DNA of 64,000 nucleotides, from contig NZ_JNYJ01000020.1 in NCBI RefSeq assembly GCF_000716715.1, forward strand, positions 62,001 to 126,000. The letters run 5' to 3'. A program made the translations under genes and the position numbers. This DNA is from Dactylosporangium aurantiacum. GTDB lineage: Bacteria > Actinomycetota > Actinomycetes > Mycobacteriales > Micromonosporaceae. The notes below the pieces were generated by a model. The model saw only the letters and a program-made list of their open reading frames with translations. It searched no databases and was not told the origin of the DNA. Shown one piece after another: positions 36,943 through 45,696 of the stretch (the stretch's first letter is position 1; every line of letters starts with the position of its first letter).

Positions 36943-37136
36943 GACGACCGGTTGGCGCGAGCTCGAGGGGGTTGAGCTCCCCGGTCGGCGGCGGCGCCGC
37001 GGCCGGCCGCGGTCCGTGCCCCCAGGAACGTCCAGCGTAGGCGGGGACGGGACCCGGCCGCGATCCGCTGCGCGCGGAGGTCTGTCCGGCAAACGCGGGT
37101 GCCGGGCCGGACGGCGTCGCCGCCCGGCCCGGGTGG
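36943..37136. other. Intergenic region
   Basis: 194 bp. It holds an inverted GAGCTC pair around 36959-36977 and GC-rich sequence that could form a terminator for the pectate lyase gene. No further gene seen. Confidence 0.4.
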
Positions 37137-38954
37137 TCAGATGCGGGCGCCGACGTCCGCGCCGCCGGCGGGGCGCAGGAACGGCGAGGACGCGATGGCG
37201 CCGGACGACGTGCGCGGCCCGGTGATCACCGACGCGTCGGTGCTCTGCGGCGTCCACGTGCCGCCGAGGTCCCACGAGTTGCCGCTGCTCGCCGACGAGC
37301 CGAGCGACACCTGGACCCGGTTGGCGACCGCGAGGCTCGCCGTCACGGTCGCGGCGGCGTCGGCGACGTCGACGCCGGTGCCGCCGTTGCGCCAGGCCGT
37401 GACGTGGTCCAGCCGCAGCGCCCCGGGGTTGGCGTTGTCGATGAAGCCGCCCTGGGCGTTGTCGAAGGCGATGCTGTCGCGCACCACGTGCCCGGCGGGC
37501 AGGTCCTCGTCGCCGCCGCCGAGCTTGAACCCGTTGCCGTCGCCGGCGAAATCGGGAAAGTTCCACCGGTTGACGCCGTTGCCCCACGCCACCGACGACT
37601 CGATCGTGATCGGCGACAGGAACTCCCAGGCGTCGAAGCCGTCGTCGACGTTGTTCCACAGCCGGGCGCCGCGCACCACGTTGCCGGTGCCGGAGCCCTC
37701 CTTGACGGCCAGGCCGTCGGCGCTCTCGCCGTTCTTACGCGGGTCGTGGTTGCCGTAGCTGTCCAGGTTCAGGACCTGGTTGCGGCTGGAGGCGCCCTGG
37801 ATGTGCAGCCCGGTCTCGTAGTTGTCGCGGGTGACCAGGCGGTCGAAGACGTTGTCGGAGCAGTCGCGGCAGAAGATGCCGTACGGGCCGTGCGCGATCT
37901 CGATGCCGACGATGCGCCAGTACGACGCCTCGATGTGGATCGCGCCCCGCTCGGCGTTGGGGATGCTGGCGTCCAGCGGCGCCGGCGTGTGCGGCATCTG
38001 CTCCGCGTCCAGCAGCACCCGCTCCCCCGCGTAGTTCGTGATCGTGTACGGCGCCGCGGCCGTGCCGCTCTTCACCAGCTGCACGTTGGTGGCCGGCGCG
38101 TACGTCCCGCCGCGCAGCGCGATCGTCGTGCCGGGCCGGGCCAGGTCGACCGCGCGCTGGATGGTGCGCAGCGGCGCGGCGAGGGTGCCGGCGGCCGCGT
38201 CGTCACCGGTCGGCGCCACGATCAGGGTGCTGCCGGGCGGCACGCTCGCCGAGGTGCTGGGCGACGGGCTCGCCGGCGCGCTGGGCGACCCGCTCGCCGG
38301 GGTGCCGGGTGACGGGCCGGTGCCGCCGCCGGTCTGCGCGACCACGTCGTCGAAGTCCGCCGAGGCGCGGAACGTCTGCACGCCGAGCCGCCCGGTGGCC
38401 GACTGGCTGGGGCCGCTGCCGACCAGCGCGCCGTCGACGTACCCGCGCACGGTCGTGCCGGACTCCTCCAGCCGCAGCGTGTACCAGCGCCCGGTGCTCA
38501 CCGGCAGGCTCACCACACCCAGGACGGTGACCGCACCGGAGCGCACCGCCTGCAGCTCCACGCGGTCGCCGCTGAGCAGCACGAGCCGGTCGTAGCTGGT
38601 GGAGCCGGTGGAGCGGGCGGCGAGGCCGGCGAAGCGGTCGGTGCCGGCGCCGTCGAAGGCGAGCGGCCGGACCCTGGCCACCACGGTGTAGTCGCTCCAG
38701 CCGGACTGGCCGGCGAACGCGCGGGCCAGGTCGCTGGCGGCCTTGGACTGCCGGTACACGGCCGAGCCGTCGTTGACGACCGACCAGGTGCCGCCGGACT
38801 TCGACCAGCCGTCGGCGGCGCCGTCGGCGAAGTCGTCGGTGAACAGGGTGGCCGCGAACGCGAGCGGGCCGGACAGGACCACGGCGGCGGCGGCCGCGAC
38901 GGCCGCGGCGGCGAGCACCGGCCAGCGGCGGCGGATGGGGACTCGGTTGTCCAC
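37137..38954 (-). CDS. Secreted parallel beta-helix pectate lyase, PL9-type
   Basis: 605 residues. It has a signal peptide or anchor (about 8-32), an N-terminal concanavalin-like jelly-roll (about 33-205), a Ser/Pro/Ala linker (about 207-240), and a right-handed beta-helix (about 245-605). The motif KNGESADGLAVKEGSGTGNV followed by NNVDDGFDAWEF matches the calcium-binding Asp cluster of PL9 pectate lyases, which cleave polygalacturonate by beta-elimination. GTG 38954 has GGAGCTCC upstream and precedes the signal peptide directly. A strong promoter and a palindrome lie upstream. Confidence 0.85.
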   Translation of the reverse strand: MDNRVPIRRRWPVLAAAAVAAAAAVVLSGPLAFAATLFTDDFADGAADGWSKSGGTWSVVNDGSAVYRQSKAASDLARAFAGQSGWSDYTVVARVRPLAFDGAGTDRFAGLAARSTGSTSYDRLVLLSGDRVELQAVRSGAVTVLGVVSLPVSTGRWYTLRLEESGTTVRGYVDGALVGSGPSQSATGRLGVQTFRASADFDDVVAQTGGGTGPSPGTPASGSPSAPASPSPSTSASVPPGSTLIVAPTGDDAAAGTLAAPLRTIQRAVDLARPGTTIALRGGTYAPATNVQLVKSGTAAAPYTITNYAGERVLLDAEQMPHTPAPLDASIPNAERGAIHIEASYWRIVGIEIAHGPYGIFCRDCSDNVFDRLVTRDNYETGLHIQGASSRNQVLNLDSYGNHDPRKNGESADGLAVKEGSGTGNVVRGARLWNNVDDGFDAWEFLSPITIESSVAWGNGVNRWNFPDFAGDGNGFKLGGGDEDLPAGHVVRDSIAFDNAQGGFIDNANPGALRLDHVTAWRNGGTGVDVADAAATVTASLAVANRVQVSLGSSASSGNSWDLGGTWTPQSTDASVITGPRTSSGAIASSPFLRPAGGADVGARI

Positions 38955-39032
38955 GAGGGAGCTCCATGGGGGCGGCGGGCGCGCGCCCGGGGTGGACGGC
39001 CGGTGACTGGGCGGGTCTGCCGTCGACACGCG

Positions 39033-39048
39033 AGGAAAGCGTATTCCT
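39033..39048. promoter_or_regulatory. Palindrome at the pectate lyase transcription start
   Basis: AGGAA-AGCGTA-TTCCT, perfect 5-bp arms, placed at the predicted +1 (about 39047) of the promoter at 39055-39083. A candidate operator. Confidence 0.45.
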
Positions 39049-39054
39049 GACGAC

Positions 39055-39083
39055 ACCGTAGCCACCGGCCCGCGACGGGTCAA
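39055..39083 (-). promoter_or_regulatory. Housekeeping-type promoter of the pectate lyase gene
   Basis: On the minus strand: -35 TTGACC (39083-39078), 17-bp spacer, -10 TACGGT (39060-39055). One of the best sigma-70-type promoters in the window. Confidence 0.75.
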
Positions 39084-39102
39084 CCGCCGTCGATGCGCCC
39101 GG

Positions 39103-40029
39103 TCAGGTGACCGCGCCGTCGCGCAGGACCGCGTGCACGCCCACGACCTGGTTGACGATCTGCGTGACCCGCAGGTCGACCGCGACGCTGCTCAGCGCGA
39201 CCGCGTCCGCGCGCGCCACCCCGTGCAGCCGCTCCAGCAGCGCGAACATCGACTCCAGCGCGGCGTACGCGGCGTCGTCGAGGGTGTCGCCGAGCCCCAT
39301 CGTGAGCCAGGCGTCGCCGGTACGGGCGACCGGTCCTGTCACGGGGAAGTCGTCGCGCACCCCGAACGTGAGCGTCACCCGGTCCATCGGGCACTCGATC
39401 GCGGTGCCGCTGACCTCGCCGTCGCCCTGGGCCGCGTGCCCGTCGCCGACGGAGAACAGGGCACCGTCGACGGGGATCGGCAGCAGCAGCGTGGTGCCGG
39501 CGACCAGCTCCTTGCAGTCGAGGTTGCCGCCGTGCACCCGCGGCGGGATCGTCGAGTGCTCGCCGGGCTCCGCCGGCGGCATGCCCAGCACGCCCATGAA
39601 CGGCCGCAGCGGCACCGTGTGCCCGTGCTGGTTACGGCCGGTCATCGCGGCCGGGTCGAGCTGCCAGGCGTGCACGACGCCCTCGGCCTCCAGGTGGTAG
39701 CGCCGGTTCGGCCCGCTCGGCCAGCCGCCCGCGACCGTGGTCCCCCACGGCGCCGGGACCACGGCGTCGATGCGGACCTCGAGGGTCTGCCCGGCCTTCG
39801 CGCCGGCCACCTCGACCGGGCCGACCAGCGCGTGACCGTACTCGGGCCGGTGCTGCGGCACGCGCGGGCGGTCCGGCGGGGCCTCACCGGTGGACGGGCC
39901 GGCCGACCACCAGCAGTCCAGGGTCCGGAAGGTGACGCTGTCGCCGGGCCGCACGGTCAGCACCGGCGGATAGTCCGGCGAGAAGTAACCGTGCAGCGTC
40001 CGGTCGTCGGGTTCCAGCACGTGCTCCAC
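39103..40029 (-). CDS. Acetamidase/formamidase family protein
   Basis: 308 residues of the FmdA/AmdA fold. Characteristic stretches are GPVEVAGAKAGQTLEVRI, PFMGVLGMPP, VHGGNLDCKELVAGTTLLLP and GDGHAAQGDGEVSGTAIECP. These zinc enzymes hydrolyse short-chain amides such as formamide or acetamide to the acid and ammonia. Cytosolic. GTG 40029 is the first start; the gene lies 21 bp after the serine hydrolase and is probably co-transcribed with it. Confidence 0.9.
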   Translation of the reverse strand: MEHVLEPDDRTLHGYFSPDYPPVLTVRPGDSVTFRTLDCWWSAGPSTGEAPPDRPRVPQHRPEYGHALVGPVEVAGAKAGQTLEVRIDAVVPAPWGTTVAGGWPSGPNRRYHLEAEGVVHAWQLDPAAMTGRNQHGHTVPLRPFMGVLGMPPAEPGEHSTIPPRVHGGNLDCKELVAGTTLLLPIPVDGALFSVGDGHAAQGDGEVSGTAIECPMDRVTLTFGVRDDFPVTGPVARTGDAWLTMGLGDTLDDAAYAALESMFALLERLHGVARADAVALSSVAVDLRVTQIVNQVVGVHAVLRDGAVT

Positions 40030-40050
40030 GATGTGGCAGTAAACCAGGCG

Positions 40051-41247
40051 TCAGTGCCCGCCGCACAGGGCGTGGTCGATGAGGTCGATCGTGATGTCCT
40101 TGGTCGGCTTCGGTACGCCGGGCGCGCGCTGGAACGAGTCGGTGTTCATCGACACCACCACGCTGCGGGTGCCGTCGGGTGTGACGCCGTTGCGGGTTCG
40201 GTAGCCGTGGATGTCGCCGCCGTGCGCCCACGAGCCGCCGCACGAGTTCGGCACCCACATGAGGCCGAGCCCGTAGCGGGCGCCGGGCCAGTTCGCGCGG
40301 AACTCGTCGTTCGTCGGCACCGTGCGGCGCATCTCGGCCAGCTCGGCCGGGCGCAGCACCTTCCCGCCGAGCAGGGCGCGCAGGAAGCGGTTGGCGTCGG
40401 CGGCGGTGCTGATGATCGCCCCGGCGGCGCCGCCCCACGACGGGTTGAGCCTGGTCGCGTCGATCGGCTCGCCGTAGCTCGGGTCGTCCGGGGTACCGCC
40501 GGCGGGGAAACGCTCGTAGCCGACGGCGTGCGGCCGCGGGACGTCCGGGTCGGTGCCGGGCACGACGGTGTCGCGCAGCCCGAGCGGCCCGACGATGCGC
40601 CGCCGCACCTCGTGCTGCCAGGTGTGCCCGGTGACCCGCTCGATGATCATCCCGGCGAGGGCGTAGTTGGTGTTCGAGTAGCTCCACCGGGTGCCGGGCG
40701 CGAACTCCGGCGGGAACGCCATGGCCAGCGCGACCGCCTGCTCCTGGGTGACGGTGTCGAACCGGTGCCGCTCGAAGCCCTCCCGCTCGAACAGGTACGG
40801 CAGCCCGGCCAGGTACTCCGGCAGCCCGCTGGTGTGCTGCAGCAGCTGCCGTACGGTGACGGCGCGCCCGTCGTTGCCGTTGCCGCGCACGACGCCGGGC
40901 AGCCACCGCTCCACGGGGTCCTCCAGCGTCAGCCGGCCCTCGCCGACCAGCTGCAGCAGGGTCGCGGCCACGAACGTCTTGGTGTAGCTGCCGACGCGGA
41001 AGCGGCCGTCCCACGGCACCGGGGTCCGCGCGGCGGTGTCGCCGTAGCCGCTGCGCACCCGGACGTCGCCGCGGGCGGTGTCCAGCTCGACCAGCACCCC
41101 TGGCGCGCCCTGCGCCAGCAGGGCGTCGCTGTCGCGCTGCAGCACGGCCCGGGTGTCCACCCGCGGGGCGGCGGCGGCCACCCCGGCGGTGCCCAGCGTG
41201 GCGGTCACGGCGGTCATCGCCGTCAGGGTCATCACGAGGTTTCTCAT
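40051..41247 (-). CDS. Secreted serine hydrolase (class C beta-lactamase / D-Ala carboxypeptidase family)
   Basis: 398 residues with a signal peptide (cleavage after AAA, about 27). The three catalytic motifs are present: SYTK (SxxK, about 88-91), YSN (YxN, about 190) and HGG (about 344, in place of KTG). This matches the Streptomyces R61 D,D-peptidase and esterase group rather than true resistance beta-lactamases. ATG 41247 has a leaderless -10 box upstream. Confidence 0.92.
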   Translation of the reverse strand: MRNLVMTLTAMTAVTATLGTAGVAAAAPRVDTRAVLQRDSDALLAQGAPGVLVELDTARGDVRVRSGYGDTAARTPVPWDGRFRVGSYTKTFVAATLLQLVGEGRLTLEDPVERWLPGVVRGNGNDGRAVTVRQLLQHTSGLPEYLAGLPYLFEREGFERHRFDTVTQEQAVALAMAFPPEFAPGTRWSYSNTNYALAGMIIERVTGHTWQHEVRRRIVGPLGLRDTVVPGTDPDVPRPHAVGYERFPAGGTPDDPSYGEPIDATRLNPSWGGAAGAIISTAADANRFLRALLGGKVLRPAELAEMRRTVPTNDEFRANWPGARYGLGLMWVPNSCGGSWAHGGDIHGYRTRNGVTPDGTRSVVVSMNTDSFQRAPGVPKPTKDITIDLIDHALCGGH

Positions 41248-41254
41248 GTCCTCG

Positions 41255-41260
41255 ACGCTA
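41255..41260 (-). promoter_or_regulatory. -10 box of a leaderless start (serine hydrolase)
   Basis: TAGCGT on the minus strand, 7 nt, then ATG 41247. Confidence 0.6.
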
Positions 41261-41368
41261 GGCGGCGCATCGACGCCCGTCGTCGCCCCGGGACGGCAAC
41301 CGCGGCTACCCTCCTGGGGGTACGCCCGGATACCACCGCCGGCGGTCGATGCCCGGCGCGGTCGCGGC

Positions 41369-41374
41369 TAGCGT
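41369..41374 (+). promoter_or_regulatory. -10 box of a leaderless start (NarL-type kinase)
   Basis: TAGCGT, 7 nt, then GTG 41382. This decides the start against the upstream ATG 41349. Confidence 0.6.
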
Positions 41375-41381
41375 GGGCACG

Positions 41382-42497
41382 GTGCGGCTCCCCCTGAACA
41401 CCGCCCTGGTGGACGTGCTGCTCGCGGCGGTCCTCGCGGGGCTGAGCGTGGCGACCCTCGCCGGGCAGGCGGGTCCGGCCGACTGGCGGGCGGCCGTGCT
41501 CGGCGTGCTGACCGTGGCGCCGCTCGCCCTGCGCCAGCGCGCCCCGGTGCTGACCATGCTCGTCATCGTGGCCGCGCTCGTCGCGTACAGCCTGGCCGGC
41601 TTCGGCGACTTCCCCAACGGCGGCATCGGCATGGTCGTGGCGATGTTCACCGTGGCGACGCTGCGGTCCCGGCCCGTCGCCGCGGTCATGTTCGCCACGA
41701 CCGTCGTCGCGACGTCGATCGCGTTCGCCACCGCGGCCTCCGCCGTGGTGTGGTCGCAGGTCGCGCAGTCGCTGCTGGTGATGCTCGGCGCGTGGGTCCT
41801 CGGCGAGAGCACCCGGCGGTGGGCGCGGCGGGCCGAGCGGCTCGCGGCGCAGGCGGCGCGGCTGGTCGCCGCCGAGCGGGTCCGCATCGCCCGGGAGCTG
41901 CACGACATCGTCGCCCACCACATGTCGGTGATCTCGCTGCAGGCGGGTGTCGCGGAGTACGTGCTGGACACCGACCTGCCGACCGCCCGGACCGCGATCG
42001 CCACCGTCGGCGGCGCCAGCCGGGACGCGCTGCTGGACCTGCGCCGCCTGCTCGACGTGCTCCGCGTCGACGACGTCGACGGGGCGCAGCTGGCCCCGCA
42101 GCCCGGCCTGGCCCAGCTGGACGACCTCGTCGAGCGGGTCCGCGGCGCGGGCCTGCCGGTCGAGGTCGCCGTGGCCGGCACGCCGCGCCCCCTGCCGCCC
42201 GGGCCGGACCTGTGCGCGTACCGGGTGGTGCAGGAGTCGCTGACCAACGTGCTCAAGCACGCCGGGCCCGCGACCGCCCGGGTCCACGTCGAGCACGGCG
42301 ACCGGACCCTGACGGTGCGGGTCACCGACGACGGCGCCGGCCGCCCGCCGCAGCGCGGCCACCGCTCGCCGACGGCGCACGGCATCCTGGGCATGCGGGA
42401 GCGCGCCGAGCTGTACGGTGGCGTCCTCACCGCGGGACCGGCCGCCGGCGGCGGGTTCGCGGTCGAGCTGCGCCTGCCGGTGGAGGTGGGGCCATGA
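41382..42497 (+). CDS. Sensor histidine kinase, NarL/HisKA_3 type
   Basis: 371 residues. About five TM helices lie in the first 145 residues, with almost no extracellular domain (intramembrane-sensing type). HisKA_3 follows with RIARELHDIVAHHMSVISLQ (phospho-His in ELHD), then HATPase with ESLTNVLKHAG, DDGAG and GILGMRER. Its stop overlaps an ATG (ATGA) that opens a 34-codon frame. The partner regulator begins 105 bp further on. Confidence 0.92.
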   Translation: MRLPLNTALVDVLLAAVLAGLSVATLAGQAGPADWRAAVLGVLTVAPLALRQRAPVLTMLVIVAALVAYSLAGFGDFPNGGIGMVVAMFTVATLRSRPVAAVMFATTVVATSIAFATAASAVVWSQVAQSLLVMLGAWVLGESTRRWARRAERLAAQAARLVAAERVRIARELHDIVAHHMSVISLQAGVAEYVLDTDLPTARTAIATVGGASRDALLDLRRLLDVLRVDDVDGAQLAPQPGLAQLDDLVERVRGAGLPVEVAVAGTPRPLPPGPDLCAYRVVQESLTNVLKHAGPATARVHVEHGDRTLTVRVTDDGAGRPPQRGHRSPTAHGILGMRERAELYGGVLTAGPAAGGGFAVELRLPVEVGP

Positions 42498-42562
42498 CCG
42501 GCCCGCAGCGGAGCGAGGAGCCGGGCATCATGGGCGCAGTTTCGCGGTCAGGGCGGCGCCGG

Positions 42563-42602
42563 AGCGCAGCGCAGGTGACGCCAGCGCAGCGCAGGTGACG
42601 CC
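42563..42602. repeat. Perfect 20-bp tandem duplication before the response regulator start
   Basis: AGCGCAGCGCAGGTGACGCC occurs twice, at 42563-42582 and 42583-42602. The second copy abuts ATG 42603 and carries the only SD-like sequence (GCAGGTG), so the duplication doubled the ribosome-binding region. Within the preceding 65 bp an ATG at 42494 with a strong GGAGGTGGGG SD opens a 34-codon frame ending in the repeat at 42598. Confidence 0.9.
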
Positions 42603-43289
42603 ATGACGGTGCGAGTGCTTGTGGCTGACGATCAGGCGCTGATCCGCGCGGGGCTGGTGGCGCTGCTGCGCGCCGCGCCCGGCCTGGAGGTCGCCGGCGA
42701 GGCCGCCGACGGCGCCGAGGCGGTGGCGCTCGCCGCCGCGACCGCGCCCGACATCGTGCTGATGGACATCAGGATGCCGGTCCTGGACGGCATCGCCGCC
42801 ACCCGCCGGATCCTGGCCGCGCCCGGCGAGCAGCACCCGCGGGTGGTCGTGCTGACCACGTTCGACCTGGACGAGTACGTGTACGCCGCGCTCGCCGGCG
42901 GCGCGTCCGGGTTCCTGCTCAAGGACACCCCGCCGCAGCGGATCATCTCGGCGGTCCACACCGTCGCCGGCGGCGACATCCTCATCGCGCCGCGGATCAC
43001 GCACCGGCTGATCGAGACGTACGCGATGCACCACCGCCGCGCCCCGGACGGTGCCCGCCTCGACGAGCTGACCGCCCGGGAGACCGAGGTGCTGTGCCTG
43101 GTCGGCAACGGGCTGAGCAACTCCGAGATCGCGCAGCGGCTGGTGCTCAGCGAGGCGACGGTGAAGACCCACGTCAAGCGGCTCATGGCGAAGCTGCGGC
43201 TGAGCAGCCGGGCGCAGGCGGTGGTCGTGGCGTACGAGAGCGGCCTGGTCGTGCCGGCCCCGCGCGGCACCGCACCGCCGCCGGCGTGA
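42603..43289 (+). CDS. NarL/FixJ response regulator
   Basis: 228 residues. It has a receiver domain (1-120; DDQ at 9-11, phospho-acceptor Asp in IVLMDIRMP at about 54, Lys in FLLKDTPP) and a LuxR HTH (about 155-215; LTARETEVLCLVGNGLSNSE). Partner of the kinase directly upstream. DNA targets unknown. The unusual spacer and duplicated RBS between the two genes suggest altered translational coupling. Confidence 0.93.
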   Translation: MTVRVLVADDQALIRAGLVALLRAAPGLEVAGEAADGAEAVALAAATAPDIVLMDIRMPVLDGIAATRRILAAPGEQHPRVVVLTTFDLDEYVYAALAGGASGFLLKDTPPQRIISAVHTVAGGDILIAPRITHRLIETYAMHHRRAPDGARLDELTARETEVLCLVGNGLSNSEIAQRLVLSEATVKTHVKRLMAKLRLSSRAQAVVVAYESGLVVPAPRGTAPPPA

Positions 43290-43386
43290 GCGGGCCCCGG
43301 CGCGGGTGACGCGCCGCGCGCCGAGGCCTGCCGCAGATGCCATGATGGTGGCCGGGACGGCTCCTGACGACGCGGAAGGTGGTGCG

Positions 43387-43719
43387 ATGGCGCTGTTCGA
43401 GGCGCGGACGTCGGCCGAGGACGGCCGGGCCGTCGTGTCCCTGGTCGGCGAGTGCGACCTCACGGTCCGTGACGAGCTGACGGCGGCGCTGCTCGCGGCC
43501 GTCGACAGCGCGCCGGTCACCGTGGTCGACCTGGCCGGGCTGCGGTTCATCGACTCCAGCGGCGTGCACGGCCTGGTCAAGGGCCATCACGCCGCCCAGC
43601 GGCAGGGGCACCGGCTGCACGTCGTCAACGCCTCCGGCACCGTGGCGCAGGTCCTGGAGATGACGGGGATCGGTCAGCTGCTGGCACCGCCGGTCAACGG
43701 CACCGGGCCGGTGTCGTGA
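43387..43719 (+). CDS. STAS anti-anti-sigma factor
   Basis: 110 residues forming a single STAS domain with the phosphorylatable Ser in LRFIDSSGVHGL (about 58-59). In partner switching the unphosphorylated form binds the cognate kinase and frees its target. ATG 43387 has GGAAGGTGG as SD. Its stop overlaps the start of the RsbW-like gene (GTGA). Confidence 0.93.
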   Translation: MALFEARTSAEDGRAVVSLVGECDLTVRDELTAALLAAVDSAPVTVVDLAGLRFIDSSGVHGLVKGHHAAQRQGHRLHVVNASGTVAQVLEMTGIGQLLAPPVNGTGPVS

Positions 43720-44117
43720 ACCCGCCGGAGCCGGACGCCGGCGGCGCGCTCCCGAAAACCCTGTCCTACCGCGAGGCAGGTGACCTGAACGCGGTCCGGC
43801 AGTTCGTGCGCGGCCACGCCCTCGCCCTCGGCATGTCCGAGGCGCGCACGGAGCTGCTGATGCTCGCCGTCAACGAGCTGGCCACCAACACGATGCAGCA
43901 CACCACCGGCGGCGGCCGGGTCCGCGTGTGGGCCGACGCCGGGCAGGTCGTCTGCGACGTCGTCGACCAGGGGCCGCCGCGGACGTTCCAGCGACCGATG
44001 CCGGCACCCGAAGCGGTCCGCGGCCGGGGGCTGGCGATCGTCGAGCGGATCTGCGACCAGGTCGACTCCGTCAGCGGCCCCGACGGCACCACGGTCCGGT
44101 TGCGCCTGCACCTCTGA
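43716..44117 (+). CDS. RsbW-like anti-sigma kinase (GHKL ATPase)
   Basis: 133 residues. It has a GHKL ATP-binding domain with N box LAVNELATNTMQH (about 49-61), VVDQGPP and GRGLAIVE. It would phosphorylate the STAS protein encoded upstream and bind a target such as a sigma factor. No sigma gene is adjacent, so the target lies elsewhere. It ends 7 bp from the convergent phosphatase gene. Confidence 0.93.
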   Translation: MNPPEPDAGGALPKTLSYREAGDLNAVRQFVRGHALALGMSEARTELLMLAVNELATNTMQHTTGGGRVRVWADAGQVVCDVVDQGPPRTFQRPMPAPEAVRGRGLAIVERICDQVDSVSGPDGTTVRLRLHL

Positions 44118-44124
44118 GCACCGG

Positions 44125-45684
44125 TCAGGACCGCACGCGCACGGCCAGGGTGCAGGTGTCGTCGTCGGGGCTCGGGTGGTGCAGCAGCGCGCGCAGCCGG
44201 TCCAGCGACTGCCGGTCGGGGTCGGCCGAGACCTCCGCGAGGGTCTGTTTCACCTGATCCAGTAGTACGTCCGTGTCGGTGGAGCGGCGCTCGACCAGGC
44301 CGTCGGTGTAGAACAGGACCAGGTCGTCGTCCTGCAGCGTCGGGGCGAGGACCGGATAGACCGTGTCGCCCGCGGCGCCGAGCAGCAGCCCGGCGGGCCG
44401 GTCGAGCTCACTGACGGCGCCGCCGCGGGCCAGCAGCGGCGGCATGTGCCCGGCCCGCGCCCACGACAGCGTCCGCGCGGCCGGGTCGTAGACGCCGATC
44501 ACGGCGGTGCCGGTGATGCCCAGCTGCAGGCACAGCAGGTTCATGTGGCCGAGCAGCGCGCCGGGGTCGCGGATGCCGATCGACAGCCAGGCCACCAGGG
44601 AGAACCGCAGGTGCGCCATGCCGTTGGCGGCGTCCATGCCGTGCCCGGCGACGTCGCCGACCGCGAGGGCCACCTGGCCGTCCGGCAGGGTCTGCGCGTG
44701 GTACCAGTCGCCGCCGACCCGCACGGCCCGCTCCGCGGGCAGGTAGCTCACCACCGCCTGCAGCCCGGCCAGGTCGAACGGCTCCGGCGGCACGGGCTGG
44801 ATCATGGTCTGCAGCTGCGCGGCCAGGCGGTGCTCGGCGAGGGCCGTCATCTCGCGGGTGCGCAGCTGGTCGCTGAGGCGCTCCATGGCGGTGCGGGTGT
44901 CCTCGCGGGCGGTGACGTCCTGCACGACGGCATACACCTTCAGCGGGCTGCCGTCGGCGTCGCGGGCGACGTCGGACAGGATCCGCAGGTACTTCACCGC
45001 GTCGCCGGTCCGGACCCGCACGGTCACGTCGGACGCGGCGCCGCTGTCCATGGTCTGCCACGCGGTCTCGCTGATCCCCCGGTCGTCGGCGAACAGCGCC
45101 GCGGACTGCTCCGCCCGGGACATCGGCCCGAGCGCCGGGTCCCGTTCGAAGATCCGGAACATGCCCGGCGACCATTCGCTGCGCCCGGTGATCAGGTCGT
45201 ACTCCGCCCAGCCGAGGCTGCCGAGCAGCTCGGTGCGCTCCAGCCGGCGGCGGGCCTCGTCGGTGCGCTGCCACCAGACCAGCAGCCCGCCGAGGGCGGG
45301 TTGGACACTCACCTCGAACAGCGAGTCCGCGACGATCCCGGCCCGCTGCTCGGCATACCGGAAGTCGGGCAGCTCGGCGGGCACGCCCGTGTCCAGGACC
45401 TGGAAGTACAGCAGCCACAGCGGGCCGCCGACCATGCTGGGGTACAGCTCGCCGACCCGCTCGCCGATCCGGTCGACGCCGCGGCCGTACAGGTCGTCGC
45501 CGCGCCCGCCGATCGCCGCGATCAGGAAGTCGTCGACCCGGCCGTCCTCACCCGTCAGCGGCTGCAGCCAGGTGCAGCTGGCCGGCACCGCCGACAGCAG
45601 TGCGCGCACCACCGCCGTGACGGTGCCGTCGTCACCGCCCGCAGTGGTCGGCGCGCCGCCGCGCCGCGCACCGTCGTGTGCCAT
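44125..45684 (-). CDS. PAS-SpoIIE (PP2C-type) serine phosphatase
   Basis: 519 residues. Two PAS-like sensor regions (about 15-150 and 165-270), a linker helix, then a SpoIIE domain (about 290-515) with metal-binding Asp in GGDWY and VGDVAGHGMDAA and a late DLVLFYTDGLVE. It probably dephosphorylates the STAS protein encoded on the facing operon and so switches the module on when its PAS domains receive a signal. ATG 45684 has a leaderless -10 box. Confidence 0.92.
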   Translation of the reverse strand: MAHDGARRGGAPTTAGGDDGTVTAVVRALLSAVPASCTWLQPLTGEDGRVDDFLIAAIGGRGDDLYGRGVDRIGERVGELYPSMVGGPLWLLYFQVLDTGVPAELPDFRYAEQRAGIVADSLFEVSVQPALGGLLVWWQRTDEARRRLERTELLGSLGWAEYDLITGRSEWSPGMFRIFERDPALGPMSRAEQSAALFADDRGISETAWQTMDSGAASDVTVRVRTGDAVKYLRILSDVARDADGSPLKVYAVVQDVTAREDTRTAMERLSDQLRTREMTALAEHRLAAQLQTMIQPVPPEPFDLAGLQAVVSYLPAERAVRVGGDWYHAQTLPDGQVALAVGDVAGHGMDAANGMAHLRFSLVAWLSIGIRDPGALLGHMNLLCLQLGITGTAVIGVYDPAARTLSWARAGHMPPLLARGGAVSELDRPAGLLLGAAGDTVYPVLAPTLQDDDLVLFYTDGLVERRSTDTDVLLDQVKQTLAEVSADPDRQSLDRLRALLHHPSPDDDTCTLAVRVRS

Positions 45685-45690
45685 CAGAGC

Positions 45691-45696
45691 AGCTTA
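45691..45696 (-). promoter_or_regulatory. -10 box of a leaderless start (SpoIIE phosphatase)
   Basis: TAAGCT on the minus strand, 6 nt, then ATG 45684. Confidence 0.6.

Noticed and set aside
40051..41247. Antibiotic-resistance beta-lactamase
   Set aside because: The third motif is HGG rather than KTG and the length fits the D,D-peptidase/esterase group; resistance cannot be claimed.
42494..42598. 34-codon frame with strong SD between kinase and response regulator
   Set aside because: Not listed as a gene: the product is Arg/Ser-rich, ends within a tandem duplication, and shows no family. It is noted as part of the spacer anomaly.
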